A stretch of DNA of 64,000 bases from Malania oleifera (lineage: Eukaryota > Streptophyta > Magnoliopsida > Santalales > Ximeniaceae). A model generated the notes under the pieces. That model had not been told where the DNA came from. It worked only from the letters and a program-made list of their open reading frames with translations, and did no database searches. Below, in pieces: positions 1-11,783 of this stretch. The position numbers and the translations under genes were made by a program. Position 1 is the stretch's first letter. Each line of letters begins with the position of its first letter. The stretch is from the NCBI RefSeq assembly GCF_029873635.1, contig NC_080419.1, positions 65,452,323 through 65,516,322 of the forward strand. The letters are read 5' to 3'.

Positions 1-43
1 CCTTGTTACATAGACTAAAACGTTTTTTTCTAAAAAGATAACG

Positions 44-850
44 ATGGCTTATTTTGGTGTACCCCCATTTTGTGAGGGAAAATTCTCTACAAGCTCTCCA
101 ATATTCTATGGTGAAAATTTCGCTAATTGGAAACTAAGAATGACTGTTTTTATCAAATCAATGGATTGGAGGACTTGGAGAGTAATTGCTCTAGGGAATT
201 TTGTGCCCATGAAATTTGTCAATAATGTTCAAATTCCAAAGTTAGAAAATGAGTTTAATAAAAATGACATGGAATTGATGCAAGTAAATTTAAGTGCCAT
301 GAATATTCTATTTCTTGCCTTAGATACTAATGTCTTTCATGATATTAAATCATGTCAAAGTGCTAAGGATATATGGGAAGAACTCAATAGGAGATTTGGA
401 GAGACCAAAGGAAAGAAGTCCACCACTTGGGAAAATTCATGCTCAAATAATCAAGTAGTGGAAAATTGTGGCCTGATTGCATTAGTTAATGAAGAGGTAC
501 ACTCTACTCATTCTACTTCTCATAATAATTATAAAAATGATTCATGCAATGATTGTGATACATCTTGTGATAATTCTGGTAGTGAATATTATGATGAATG
601 TGATAATGATAACATGCCATCTTACGAGGAATTACAAAAGGGATTTGCTAAGGCTTATAAAATTTTAACAAAGATGTCTAAAAGGAAAATAATGTTGGAA
701 AATGAAAATAAAGACTTAGAAGAACAGTTAAAAGATTTTAGAGATTCTCGTTCCTCTTGGGAAAAAGAAAAGGTCGAAAAGGAATTAGAAATTAAGAGAT
801 TAGTAACCAAAAATGAGGCATCACTAAAAGATTTAAAAAACAAAAATTAG
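44..850 (+). pseudogene. gag region of copia element A
   Basis: The longest open stretch in element A. The first 120 or so residues resemble the copia-type gag N-terminus (UBN2/DUF4219 style), with a GENFANWKLRM segment and a later AKDIWEELNRRFG segment. The middle is rich in Asn, Asp and Ser. The last 70 residues are highly charged (EEQLKDF, EKEKVEKELEIKR) and look like a coiled coil, as in Sirevirus gag. Related coding-like sequence continues beyond 850, and a zinc-knuckle-like C-x2-C-x4-H block is visible near 1285-1340. In the family this protein forms the virus-like particle. It belongs to a fossil element and is not a host gene. Confidence 0.75.
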
Positions 851-1349
851 TGTTGAAAAGGAAAAGGATTTGAAAATCATGAAATTAGAAAACAAGAATG
901 ATATGAAGGCAAAAGAGCTGAAAGAGTTAAGATCCAAGATTTTGAGTGATAATGCAAAAGATCTTCAAATTTCTGAACTTGAATGTAAAGCAAACAAAAT
1001 GACCGATGAATTTGTATAATTAAAAGTTGTCTGCAAAGGCTTGAAGAATTTAAAAATTCAATAACTAGAAAGAAAGATAGATGATCAAGCTAAGATCATC
1101 CTCACATTTACTAAAGGAAAAGAAAATTTTGACAAGCTCTTAGGTTCTCAAAAGATGACCTTAGACAAAAAAAGGTATAGGTTACAATGGAATTGAAAAT
1201 AGGAGAAGAAAGAACCTATACATAGGGTTTTTTGCTAAAGCGTCAAAATTCTATACTAGTACCTCCTCCGGTCCATATGCTCACACCACTTGCGTATTAT
1301 GTAAAAATAAAGGACACATTAAGTTTGATTATCCATTTAAAAGGAAAGG

Positions 1350-2989
1350 TGTGAAGCCCAAAAAGGTTTGGTGAGTCAAAGAAAAATGGCTACCTAAAAC
1401 AAACCCCAAAAACTCCTCTTTAGACTTTAGGATTGAGAATTTAGTGGAGTCAGCCACATAAGCAAAAGGGGTTCATGATGACTAATAGGCTTGGGGAATA
1501 GTATATGCTTAAAATGTAAAATCTTAGTATATGTATTTACTACACTATTATTATACTAAGAATCCTACAAGAAAGTTAAACCAATATGATTCCTTTAAGC
1601 AATATATCTAATCTAATTGCCTAATGCTTTTATATCATAATGATTGGGTAAAATGTTAAAATATTGGATAGCATGCAAACCTTGATGTGTTCAAAGTGAA
1701 GGTTGAGAGATTATCTATCTACAATATTAGAAACTTTGCTCTATAAAATGAAAAACATAAATCACATCTTTAAGAAAATCTTAAAAGCATGCTCTATGAA
1801 ATACACATCCAAATGGAGAAGGTAACTGTGCTTGGTAGATAATTCTTATTACTTAACCCATGCTTAAATATTCAAATCTTAAGTTAAGCAAACCATGCCC
1901 ATTGCATAAGATAGAGCCTTAGGAATAAATCATATATTAAAAATCATCTAATCCTAAACTCATTCTTGGAGCCTCAAATGGTTAAATCAGTCATCATTCT
2001 AGCCACAAGCACTGATAAATCATAAACTCTATATCTTTCAAGTGCTCATTAAAAGATATCATGTTATAATCAAATCAATTGAATTCTCCAAGGGATCAAA
2101 TTGTTTACCAAGACATTTTTAATAAATATTCCCTTTGTGCTTAAAATGTAAAAATCCCTAATTTTGATTTGTGATTAAGCAATTTCCTCCACAAGGAATC
2201 TTTACCATACCATGATCATATCCAGTAAAGATCCATCTATTATAGGTTCGTACCCTTACTTAAAATTGAAGACATACTTATAAGGTACCATCCAATGATT
2301 ATAATTAGAAATACCCAAAGAGTAGTATTCAAAAATTAATATTCTCCCAAATTGCTTGTTGTCTAAGTAGTTGGATATATTCACTTCCACGAAAATATTT
2401 TAAATATTGTCCACACACAATGAATATTCTTCTAAACTTAATGATAATTAAATGTTAAGAGTATTTGCAAAATTTCACTTTACAAGCTCTCAAACTTCAA
2501 GTCAAATCTATTAGAAGATTTTGAATATGTCAAATGGCTAAGTTGTATGCTATAGGTTTCATCTATATGATAATGAAAATGACTAGGAAACCTATGTGTT
2601 GAGATCCATAAGAAAAGAAACAATATAGGCTTACGACCCTAAATTAGAATTGTTTATGACTTTTTGGTCATCTAAACTAAAGCAGGTAAAGTCAAGTATA
2701 AATCATTCAAAATCTTAGAACACTCGGCTAAACTAGTGAAGAATGATTACAAGGAAAAGACATAAGAATATGATAAGTGCATAACTAAAGTGGAGTAAAT
2801 TAACTTGAAAATACTATGACTCTGAAACATAAGCATAATCACATTTAGTATGATATTTTGTATTTACATCTGGTATCAAACAATGAATGGTATGTGTACA
2901 TTCTTTTGTGCATATTTGATGCAACACATTAACCACATGAATTTTTTTTAAACTACACTGAACTAAACTTGTTGCATGTTTGAAAATAT
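1350..2989. other. internal stretch of A with no recognisable gene
   Basis: AT-rich sequence between the zinc-knuckle region and the polypurine tracts of element A. There is no open frame of useful length on either strand and no reverse transcriptase, integrase or protease motif that I can identify. It is probably decayed internal sequence of the element. Confidence 0.6.
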
Positions 2990-4273
2990 TTTGGGGAGGT
3001 GAGCTCCATTCCTAGATAAAGAGTATAAAGAACTCATGTGCATCATAGTATCACTTTAGTTGGTCTAAAATATTTTACAATGATTGCTTATATGGCTTTG
3101 AATTAGTAGTGAAATTAATCCTTGATAAGTATAAGCATTTCATTTCATTTACGCAAGTATTCAAATTCATAGGGAGGGCATCTGGAAATTATTTCCCATC
3201 TTATTATGCTTACCAATATTTTTTTTGCTTAGATGTGCAGTGAACTTTTTGTGGCATGCACTCAATTATGATTATCCTATTAAATACTCTAAATGAAAAA
3301 TATATTGTTTTACCACAAATTCCTTGAGTTAACTATATGATCTAGTTTTTAAATGCATTGATATAATTGGGATTACTATGGTTGGTCTTTCTAGTTATAA
3401 TTCTTTTTGGAATGTAATTAAAGGAAAAATCTAGAGCACAATTTGTTTTGAAGATCCAAAAGGTGAGAGATATATGCTAGAGTAAATTTTTGATGAGAAC
3501 TAAAGGGAGAGAGAAATTTTTTTTGAGATAAAAAGGGGGAGATATATTTTTTTTATTGCATAATCTACAATGTGTATGAGCTTAAATAAATAAAACAGGG
3601 GAGAGCTTTTTTGAGCTAAAATAAATATAGTTGCCTAGAATTATATTAGATTACATAATTCAGGGGGGAGCAACATCAATTAATCTTCATAATTGATTAG
3701 AGTTTTCAAATTTGGTTCATCTATTCACACTTGAATTTAAACTCAAAGCATGGTGATTGCATGTTAATTTTTTTATGGATACATGACACATGTTGATCCT
3801 CACATAATCCTTTGAACTTTAATGACTGTTTCGCTTATCCATGTCTATGTAAATTGACACACTGTGTATATTCACATTGAAATTTAATTCAATAACACAA
3901 TTTTTTGCAATAGTAAGGGGGAGAAGTAAATTGAATTAACACAAGGAGACATATGTCACAATACAATTTTTGAAATTTGAAGGTTGCATATTTTAAAAAA
4001 ATGGATATTTAATTATGTCCGAAAATTTTTGTTATATACCCTTTTGTTGATGTCAAAAGGGGGAGAAGAATATAAGGTTATAGCAAAAATAGTTGGCAAA
4101 AGTACACAAGTACATAAGTTATACGTGCAAAACTATAGCCTATTTTGAATTGTGTATAAACATATTTCATATTGCTGAATATTTGATCATGCATTATTTG
4201 AGAGGGAGCCTTGTTAGGTGTAACCCATTTATATTTTTGCTCGTGTATTTGTCATCATCAAAAAGTGGGAGAT
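2990..4273 (+). other. multiple polypurine tracts (mPPT) upstream of the LTR of A
   Basis: At least six purine blocks built on GGGGAG or GGGAG occur on the plus strand near 2993, 3500-3545, 3596, 3661, 3914 and 4058, and a last one (AAAAGTGGGAGAT) directly abuts the LTR at 4274. The block near 4045-4070 has the context GATGTCAAAAGGGGGAG. Repeated polypurine tracts before the 3' LTR are a known Sirevirus hallmark and prime plus-strand DNA synthesis. The DNA between them is AT-rich and shows no gene. Confidence 0.75.
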
Positions 4274-5690
4274 TGTTGACTCTATGAGTCCAATCCAGTC
4301 CAATCCTGTTTTGATAATGACAAATCACTTAGCATTTGATCTGTGCATTGAGAATATGAGCAGGAACAATACTTAACTTGTACGGAAGGTGATGAAGTCA
4401 TGAATGAAGATGCAAGCATCTTATGCAAGCATCAAGTTCAAGATTGTCATGGGAATGGGTATTTAGAATTGATGTATGTTCATATTTTATATGATATAGC
4501 TAGAAGCTTAAACACATGCATCTCATGAAAACCTTCTAGGGTTAAATATGGATTTAGAGAACTTATTTTTAAACCTTGGAAAATGTTCTATAAGATGTTA
4601 AAGCAAGAGAGCTCAAATGAATTTGAAAAACTAAACTAAAAATTCTGATGTGGGTCTACCCAGACAATTGAGGATTACTCTTAGAAGCCTGAAGATTCAA
4701 TTTTAGACGACTGAAGTTTTACTTCAGATGTCTGAAGAATTTCTTCAGAAGACTGAAGAATTAGTTCAGTAGTTTGAAAAATTAATTTTGAAATACAAAA
4801 TAGGCAAAACACCTTCAGATGTCTGAACCTTCAGTTCAGTAGTCTGAGCTGGTACTTCAGAAGACTGAACCCATAGTTTAGTAGTCTGAACCTGTATCAA
4901 GACTATGACTTTCAAAGCTTTAAGGAACTTCAGTCGTTTGAACCTGAGAGCTCAGTCGTATGAACTCATAGAAACTTTAAAAATCTAGTTTTTAGTGAGG
5001 GAACGCGCGAGGCATTTAATTAATCAAGTTGATCTAATGGTCAAGACTTAACCTAAGGTCGAGAACACTTATAAAATCAACCTCTAAACCCTAGTGCCTC
5101 ACTTTTTGCTCATGATTGAGGTGCTTTGAACATTTTTGCACATTTCTTAAGAAACCCTATTGCTAAGAATCATTGCCTGCAATACAAAGAACACACTTTT
5201 ACTTGGGCATTCGCATATTCAAGATCTGAGCAAATATACGTGCAACTTCTGCTAAATCTAGGTTTGATCTTGAGGTTTGGAAAAATAGTTTATTGAACTT
5301 TCAATTTTTTATTAATCGATCATCTTCTCTATTATTCGTTTATTGAAAAATCTTTTTGGGAGTAAGAAACTTATTTTTATATAGTTATTTATTTGAAAAA
5401 TATTTTAGGAGTAGCTTTCTAAGGTTTGAATACTTGTGATAGTCAAAGTTGTATTTTTATTTAAAGAGATCTATATTATTGGTGCAAAAAATATTTGAAA
5501 AATATAATTTAAATCTTTGAAATATTTAAAGTCATATTTTTATTCAAAGATTTAATCATACGAGTTATTTGATAGCAAGAACTTAGATCTAGATAATACA
5601 GAAAGATTTTTTCATCTCACAAACTTATTTTTGAATATTTATTTTGAATACCCAATTCACCCCCCTCTTGGGATTACACCTAAATTAACA
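4274..5690 (+). repeat. 3' LTR of copia element A
   Basis: Begins TGTTGACTCTATGAGTCC directly after the last polypurine tract and ends CACCTAAATTAACA, giving the usual TG...CA ends. The ends match the LTR of element B (7987-9514), as do the order of palindrome array, TATA box and C-rich end (CACCCCCCTCTTGGGATTACACC), so A and B belong to one family. Length is about 1.42 kb. The flank after the LTR starts GTAGC, which should recur before the 5' LTR outside the window if the target duplication is intact. Confidence 0.9.
4660..5080 (+). promoter_or_regulatory. U3 palindrome array and TATA box in the LTR of A
   Basis: Between about 4666 and 4985 some fourteen copies of a 12-14-bp near-palindrome occur, of the types TTCAGAAGACTGAA, TTCAGATGTCTGAA and TTCAGTCGTTTGAA. 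Neighbouring copies are largely self-complementary or complementary to one another. A TATA box (TATAAAATCAA, from 5070) follows within 90 bp. Palindrome clusters upstream of TATA are known from maize Sirevirus LTRs. The regulatory role here is inferred from position. Confidence 0.7.
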
Positions 5691-6872
5691 GTAGCACTCA
5701 CATCTGTGACATGAGTATATATTTTACAGCATTTATAGCTTGTCAAAATATTTTATGATATTACAAAACAAGAATGATTTGATAACAATTTATTTTTAGA
5801 AAAACTATAAACAGTACGGGAATTATATTTTCAGTATATTAAGATATTCAGTCAGTGCAGATGCCGTGATATGATATGTTATAACAATTATTTAGGAAAT
5901 ATTATCATTACATATGTTATATGAAATTATGAAACAGTTATATAATAGTATTAAGAAATTTATTATATGATAGTAGAACCCGGATGGCACAGTTTAGATT
6001 CAAAGCATGGTGCCATAACTATTGAGATCAGGTAGTGCTACCACACATCTTAGATAGAGTGTGGAAGTTGGATAGTTGATTGAGCATCAGGGAAGAGTAG
6101 TGTGCCCCTCTGACAGTCTAGATCAGGCTGGGCAACCCAATCGTACTTACAAACTTATTAGTTTTGGTTTAACGTGGTAAACCAACCATTGCTAGGTCCT
6201 GCCTATGGGCTGCACAACCTAGTCATGTGGGGGTAATACATGACGTCAGCTAGCTATCCATCCAGGGTATAATTTTAGTAATACAAAACTATAGTAGATG
6301 ATTTATATGTATACAAAAATTTATTATGACACAGTATATTATGTTGTAACATGATTTATTCATATTTAATACAGAACAGTTTTACCAGATTTGTCAAATG
6401 CAAGTTAAGCTATGCTTAGAATTTCCTTACTTATCAAATACAATTTATCATGTACAATATATGATTATAACATGACAATACTCATGTTGCCACACACTGA
6501 TATTAGTATCTTTCCTTTACTGAGAGGTGTCTTAGCCCAGCATTACAAACATTTCAAGAAGCCTCGATAGATGTGTGGAGCGAGCTCCGAGAGAAAGGAG
6601 TTCATTGGTACCACCCCAGTTGCAGGGTAAGTAATCGAGTCAGGATCATGATGGATGGTTGGGTTTGACTCTAGGATTAATGGTTCTTTTTGGGATGTAT
6701 ATGTGTATATATGGAAATAATAAAACTCTGGTATTGTGTATAAGTTTAAGTATATCTTGGTATCTGCTGCTTAGTTGACTTTGTTTACATTTTATGGTAT
6801 CAAAGTATGATAATTATTATGATGTGGATATATATATATATATAGCAGAAATTTGAGGTCGTTAAAAATGTA
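5691..6872 (+). repeat. gypsy chromovirus-type LTR fragment, plus orientation
   Basis: Closely follows the second half of the LTR of element E (about 38500-39729): the GTGCTACCACACATCTTA block (6026), GCTAGGTCCTGCC (6191), the CATGTGGGGGTAA block and CTGAGAGGTGTCTTAGCCCAG (6520-6541) all recur in the same order. It ends GAGGTCGTTAAA near 6872, matching the LTR terminus. The first half of the LTR is missing here, as expected if element A inserted into it. No gene. Confidence 0.8.
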
Positions 6873-7647
6873 GCGCCCCTCTGCTCTGATATCATTTGTA
6901 ACTTTGCTCGATTAACTCGGGTACGGCTAGAATTGATACTTATCAGGGCACTTATCTTACTTAGTAAGCCCTCAGGAGGAGACTTTTACTTCACCCTAAT
7001 TATTTATGCAATTAAACTCACACTCTTTCATTTATTATTTTCAATTCACAAACTAGCTCATAAGTGTCCACCAGTAACAAATACACATCTTGTATGTAAC
7101 TTATGGCTGCCCTAAGGATATTCCCATCGTCATGCTTTCCCCATGACTAGGTTGTGTGGCCCGAAGGCTGGACCTAACCGCTGTTGGCCTACCCGGTTAG
7201 ATCAAACAATGAAACTGTCTGTCTGTAGTACGATTGGTGTGCCCACTCTTGGTCTAGACACCAAGTGGCAAAACTACCCTTCTCATTGGCTCAATCGACT
7301 ACAATGCCACACTCTCCACGAGACCGTGTGGTTGCACTAACACCTCACTAGCAACGGTACCATGCTCTCTATCCGACTTCAGTCCATCAGGGTTCTCATT
7401 TCCACACTCCAGTATTCGCATTTCAGTATTCATATTTCAGTATTTACATTTCAATATTCACATTTCAATATGTTGGTACATTTCATCACATCATAAATAT
7501 TCTCATCATTTTCTGTTTCACTCCCAACATATCGGTACACATTCCATCTCATAATAGTGTATATCTCATTTCACGTATTTCAACATTTCTTAATAAAGCA
7601 TATCGATATTTCTTATTTCCTCATTTATCATAGAAAAACATTTCTAT

Positions 7648-7689
<42 letters not shown>

Positions 7690-7986
7690 TATTCCATCAT
7701 TTTCTAGTAAAATACACATTCGTATATCACAATTCATTGTTCTCAATAAAACAATTATGTATTCCACTTTTCAACATTTTCCATATTTCAAATCTCATAT
7801 TATCACAATTCAGCAAATAAAACATAATTGGTTTCCATTATCTTCATTTATAAATAAAACATTTTAATATATATATATATATATATATCATAGTCTCTTT
7901 ATTCTCAGTGCAATTCACATAACCTAGTTTCAAACACATTTCATGTATAAATCATAAGCCACACAATTTTGTTTAATATTTGTATC
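6873..7986 (-). repeat. gypsy-type LTR fragment with primer-binding site, minus orientation
   Basis: On the minus strand a degenerate initiator-Met primer site (TGATATCAGAGCA) reads out of an LTR terminus at 6896 (plus-strand TGTAACTTTGCTCG). The LTR continues to 7986, where copia B begins. It carries the shared module: CATGACTAGGTTGTGTGGCC near 7142, GTGTGGTTGCACTAAC near 7326, and a CAACGGTACCATGCTCT block near 7353. The rest is AT-rich with TA runs. Open frames in it (for example 7143-7340) look like shadows. Confidence 0.65.
7650..7687. repeat. (TA)n microsatellite
   Basis: About 19 uninterrupted TA units in the minus-orientation LTR fragment. A second run of about 11 units lies at 7867-7888. 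Confidence 0.95.
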
Positions 7987-9514
7987 TGTTGACTCTATGA
8001 GTCCAATCCTGTTTTGATAATGACAAATCACTTGGTATTTGATTTGTGTATTGAGATTGTGAACAGGAACAATATTTAGCATGCACGGACGGATAGAAAG
8101 TCATGGCAACCATGAAGACTAAAGTATATATATCTTGGCAAAATCCATGGAACTAAAAGAGTTGAAGAATGAAGATGCAAACAGCAAGTTCAAGATCGTC
8201 ATGGGAATGGGTATTTAGAACTGAATGTATTTACATATTTCATATGATTTAATTTGAGACTCAACATATACCGAAGACTGACCTTAGGACTTATGCATCT
8301 CATGAACATATTTAGGGGATATTTATGGACTTAGAGATATTTTTTAAAACCCCAAAATATATTTTATAAAAGAGCAAAGAAGGAGTGCAAAAGCAAATTT
8401 TTCAAACTAAAAAGGAAAATCTAGAAAATGATCAGTTCAGAAGACCGAACTCCACGTTCAATCGTCTGAAGATTCAACTTTAGAAAACCAAAGTTAAGCT
8501 CAATCGTCTGAAGAATTTCTTCAGAAGACCGAAGATTAAGTTCAGTCGTCTGAAAAATTATTGATGAAACACAAAACCTGACAGAAGCACATTAGAAAAC
8601 TCAACTTAGACTTCAGTTGTCTGAACCCGACACTTCAAAAGACTGAACCCTAACCTCAATCGTTTGACCTTGTGTCCAGGTTAATTTTTTAAGAGCTCTA
8701 AGGGACTTCAATCATCTGAGTCTTAACCCTCAGTCGTATGAACCTATGGGAAATTTTAAAAATTTAATTTTTAATAAGAGAACACACAAATTATTTTTTA
8801 ATCCAATGGTTAAGATTCATTCTAGGGGCAAGGTTACCTATATAATCAACATCTAAACCCTAGTGCCCCAAGAAGAAAAACAAGATGTGAAAAAGAGAAC
8901 CAACCTTTGGCATACGATTAAGCATATTGTATGATTAGCACAACTTGGGAGATCACACTACTAATTTTTTTATTGGGATTTCAAATCTTATACTTCAAAT
9001 TTGAGCTAAAGCTACATCGATATCCAAAAGGCTTTCTTGTGCTTATTGTGCAATCATTTTGGTATTGAGATTTGATATTATCTATTGTAATCACAGTTCG
9101 AGTTGTGAATGGGGTGAGGAGGAAGCTATGCCTCTTGTAAGCAGTGGATGTAAGGGAAGCCTCGTCCCAGTTAAAGGAGTAGGGATTTAATGGAATCCTT
9201 GAGTGGGTTTCTCAAGGTGAGGATGTAGGCTGGGTTGGCCAAAGCTCATAAAAATTGTATTTGCCTTCTCTCTCCCTTTACTCCTTTTATTTTCCACAAC
9301 GCATTTCATTATCTATCTTGCATGTGTATGTTGAATAACCCCATTGACAATTAATTGGTTAAAAAGAATTCATTGATATAATAATTTAAATTAGTCTTAA
9401 ACCCTTGCAATTAATTTGATAAATTTAGAAATAGGGATTAAGTGGTAAATAATATTAAAGGTTTTTAAAAATACCCGATCCCCCCCCCCTTTTGGGATTA
9501 CACCTAAATTAACA
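7987..9514 (+). repeat. 5' LTR of copia element B
   Basis: Starts TGTTGACTCTATGAGTCC and ends CACCTAAATTAACA, the same ends as the A LTR. Near its end is a pure run of 10 or more C (about 9481-9489), where A has a shorter run. The primer-binding site follows two bases later, which fixes the LTR boundary. Length is about 1.53 kb. Confidence 0.9.
8430..8850 (+). promoter_or_regulatory. U3 palindrome array and TATA box in the LTR of B
   Basis: About a dozen degenerate copies of the A-type motif (TTCAGAAGACCGAA, CAATCGTCTGAAG, TTCAGTCGTCTGAA) occur between about 8430 and 8750, followed by a TATATAA box at 8839-8845 and the sequence AACATCTAAACCCTAG. Placement matches the A LTR although the individual copies have diverged, so the array architecture is kept within the family. 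Function is inferred. Confidence 0.65.
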
Positions 9515-9516
9515 TT

Positions 9517-9528
9517 TGGTATCAGAGC
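9517..9528 (+). other. primer-binding site of element B
   Basis: TGGTATCAGAGC, an exact complement of the 3' end of the plant initiator-Met tRNA, two bases after the LTR terminus. It primes minus-strand DNA synthesis in this family. Confidence 0.95.
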
Positions 9529-9569
9529 GGGTTTACATAGAATTAATTGTTCATTTGTAAAAAGATCAC

Positions 9570-10644
9570 ATGGCACACATCGGTGTAACTTCATTCAGTG
9601 AGGGACACTTGTTCACTAGACCACCTATTTTCTGTGGTGTAAATTACACCTATTGGAAAAGAAGAATGAGTATATCTATTAAATGTGGATTGGAAAGTGT
9701 GAAAAATTGTTTCCAAAGGAAACCATGTCCCTATGATAGTAGTTGATAAGGTTAATGTACCCAAAACTGAAGATGAGTATGCTGAAGAGGACTGGAAATT
9801 TGTGCAAGTAAATGCTACTCCAATGAATCTGTTATTCTGTACACTAGATGTAAATGAGTTTAATAAGGTAATGACATGTAACACTACTAAAGAAATTTGG
9901 GAAAAATTAGAAATTACATATAAAGGTACTAAGAAAGTAAAAGATAGTAGGATAGACATGCTCACCAGTGAGTATGAAACATTTAAAATGACTCCTGATG
10001 AATCTATTCAATCCATGTACACTAGATTCACACACATCACAAATTCTTTAAATGCTCTTGGTAAATCTTACCCTACTTATGAGTTGATCAAGAAAATACT
10101 CAGGGGACTACTTCCAGTTTGGGAAGCTAAAGCTACTACAATAGCAGAAGGGAGAAATCTCAAGGAGCTGTTGGATGACAAACTAATTGGATCGCTCATC
10201 ACCTATGAGCTTGCAATAAATGAGAGGAAGAATGAGCAAATTAAAGCAAAGAAAACCACAACACTTAAGGCATTATCTCATTGCTCTAGTGAGGGAAGTG
10301 ACTCAGAATCGGATGATAACATGGCGCTCATCACCAAGAGATTTGGAGAGTTCATGAGGAAGAACAAGAAATGCACTAGAAAATTCAAGAGCTCAAAAGA
10401 AGAAAAGGGAGAGTCAAGCAGAAGGAAGCAAAAAGATGATCCTCCCATGTGTTATAACTGTAGAGAATTTGGACACATTAAGCTAGATTGTCCCTAGCTG
10501 AAGAAAGAATCTAAGAAGAAGAAGAAGAATGCTCTAAAAGTGGGCTGGGACACACACAGTATCAGTAGTTTAGAATCTGAATTCAGTGATGATGAAATGG
10601 CGAATCTATGTCTGATGGCATACGAGGACCACAAGGTACAATCC
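9570..10644 (+). pseudogene. gag region of copia element B
   Basis: Starts at an ATG (MAHIGVTSFSEG) 40 bases after the primer-binding site, the same spacing and similar start as in A. It contains a copia-type gag (UBN2) domain with VMTCNTTKEIWEKLEITYKG and MYTRFTHITNSLNALG, then a basic linker and a zinc knuckle CYNCREFGHIKLDC near 10459-10494. The knuckle binds RNA in the virus-like particle. An acidic stretch follows, and the sequence is lost at the junction with gypsy relic C. Fossil, in more than one piece. Confidence 0.85.
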
Positions 10645-10664
10645 TTTTGTTTTGCTTCATCTTA

Positions 10665-10796
10665 CAATCTCAAATCAACAATATGCTCCGATTAACTTGT
10701 AGAGAATCATCCCTACATCCTCCTGGTAGCTTCTTACATCAATCCGGGCTATAATCGGAGCAAAAATAAGGAGAGAAGGAATAGAGCTTTGTAGAG

Positions 10797-10852
<56 letters not shown>

Positions 10853-11129
10853 GTTTGTTTTCCTAAAATGAAGCTCGTGGGACTCCTTTAAAATCAACAC
10901 TGTAGACGAAACCGTCGACAATTTTTTACACCCTTCACAAAACCGTCAATGGTTTGGGTTTTTAACACACCCTTTTTATCGTTTTACTTATTACCAGCCT
11001 GCAGTAAATACAAAACCGTTGACAGTTTTCTGCGTCCCTTACCAAACCATCAATGGTTTGGTTTTCATCAAACCAAATTTCCTCCTTTTCCTTATTTTTA
11101 TTATTATTTAAATTTCCTGGGTCTCTACA
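10665..11129 (-). repeat. partial 3' LTR of gypsy relic C with palindrome array
   Basis: Resembles the first part of the D and F LTRs in reverse (TCTCAAATCAACAATATGCTCCG at the left end). It contains a pure (GA) run at 10801-10848. From about 10900 to 11070 there are four degenerate copies of AAACCGTCGACGGTTT (for example AAACCGTCGACAATTTT, AAACCATCAATGGTTTGG). Confidence 0.75.
10801..10848. repeat. (GA)24 microsatellite
   Basis: Perfect GA dinucleotide run. On the minus strand it gives an artefactual Ser-Leu repeat frame. Confidence 0.98.
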
Positions 11130-11528
11130 TTCTCCACTCTTTATAAAAAATTTGTCCTCAAAATTTGCTATCTATCACATTTTAACCTTAAGGAAAAACC
11201 CAAATTTTTTTTCAATTACCCTCACTTCTGATAAATGAATACTGTGGTTACAAGGGAGGTGTCTGGGAAATTACAATCATTCAAAGAAAATTCTCCCAAA
11301 ATCATTCATATCCTAAAACCAAAAACACTATTTATCCTACCTTACACTATACAAGTCAAAGTAAATATATTGTCATTTACTTTTATTCTTACTAGTTCAG
11401 TTTTGACCTCCACTGAACAAGTGTGGATATCTCTGGCGCATCTGTTCCTTTAACTCCCATGCAACCTCCTCAACTGCATGATTGTGCCATAGAAATTTTT
11501 CCAATGGATTTCTTTTCGTGTGTAGTTC

Positions 11529-11783
11529 CTATTCTTTCTGATCCAAAATCTGCACTTGCACTTCTTCATATGTCAGAGTATCCCTAAGCTCTAGTGCCTT
11601 ATAACTGATCACATGGGAGGGATTTGGAACGCATTTCCTCAATGTGGATACATGGAATACGTCATGAATTTTGCACGGCACTGGTGGTAATGTCAACCTG
11701 TAGGCCACTGGACCCACTCTCTCAAGAATCTCGAATGGCCCAATGAACCTAGGGCTAAGTTTACCGTTCTTCCCAAATCTCAT
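11529..11783 (-). pseudogene. integrase C-terminal / chromodomain remnant of relic C
   Basis: Minus-strand remnant with the chromovirus tail signatures [34 protein letters not shown] and [13 protein letters not shown]. The same block appears in D, E, F and N. In chromoviruses this part of integrase carries a GPF/Y motif and leads into a chromodomain thought to steer insertion to heterochromatin. It stops at the plastid DNA junction. Between 11130 and 11528 lies 3' non-coding sequence of the element. Confidence 0.85.

Larger units (their letters stand above)
1..5690 (+). mobile_element. Ty1/copia Sirevirus-like element A, left-truncated by the window edge
   Basis: Fossil LTR retrotransposon read on the plus strand. 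In order it shows the leader just downstream of the primer-binding site, a gag region (44 to about 1350), a long AT-rich stretch with repeated polypurine tracts (about 2990-4273) and a 3' LTR (4274-5690). A long gag with a coiled coil, several polypurine tracts before the 3' LTR and palindromes in the LTR together are typical of the Sirevirus lineage. I recognise no protease, integrase or reverse transcriptase between gag and the 3' LTR, so the copy is gag-only: either a non-autonomous form or a broken one. It is clearly decayed. It lies in a gypsy-type LTR whose remainder starts at 5691, so it is probably the younger of the two. The 5' LTR lies outside the window. Confidence 0.85.
7987..10664 (+). 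mobile_element. Ty1/copia Sirevirus-like element B, 5' part only
   Basis: Fossil element with a complete-looking 5' LTR (7987-9514), a primer-binding site (9517-9528) and a gag region (9570 to about 10640). The pol part and 3' LTR are absent: copia sequence gives way near 10665 to a minus-strand gypsy LTR. It is the same family as element A by LTR ends and gag start. It inserted at 7987 in the minus-orientation gypsy LTR fragment. Broken. Confidence 0.85.

Noticed and set aside
4093-4287. A 64-aa plus-strand frame at the end of copia A
   Set aside because: Runs through the last polypurine tract into the LTR; no domain, chance frame.
7557-7820. Plus-strand frame with a Tyr-Ile repeat
   Set aside because: Translation of a (TA) microsatellite in an LTR fragment.
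9517-9528. tRNA-Met gene fragment at primer-binding sites
   Set aside because: Only 12 bases complementary to the tRNA 3' end at the LTR boundary; this is the retrotransposon primer site, not a tRNA gene.
10739-10921. Minus-strand frame with a Ser-Leu repeat
   Set aside because: Translation of the (GA)24 microsatellite, not a gene.
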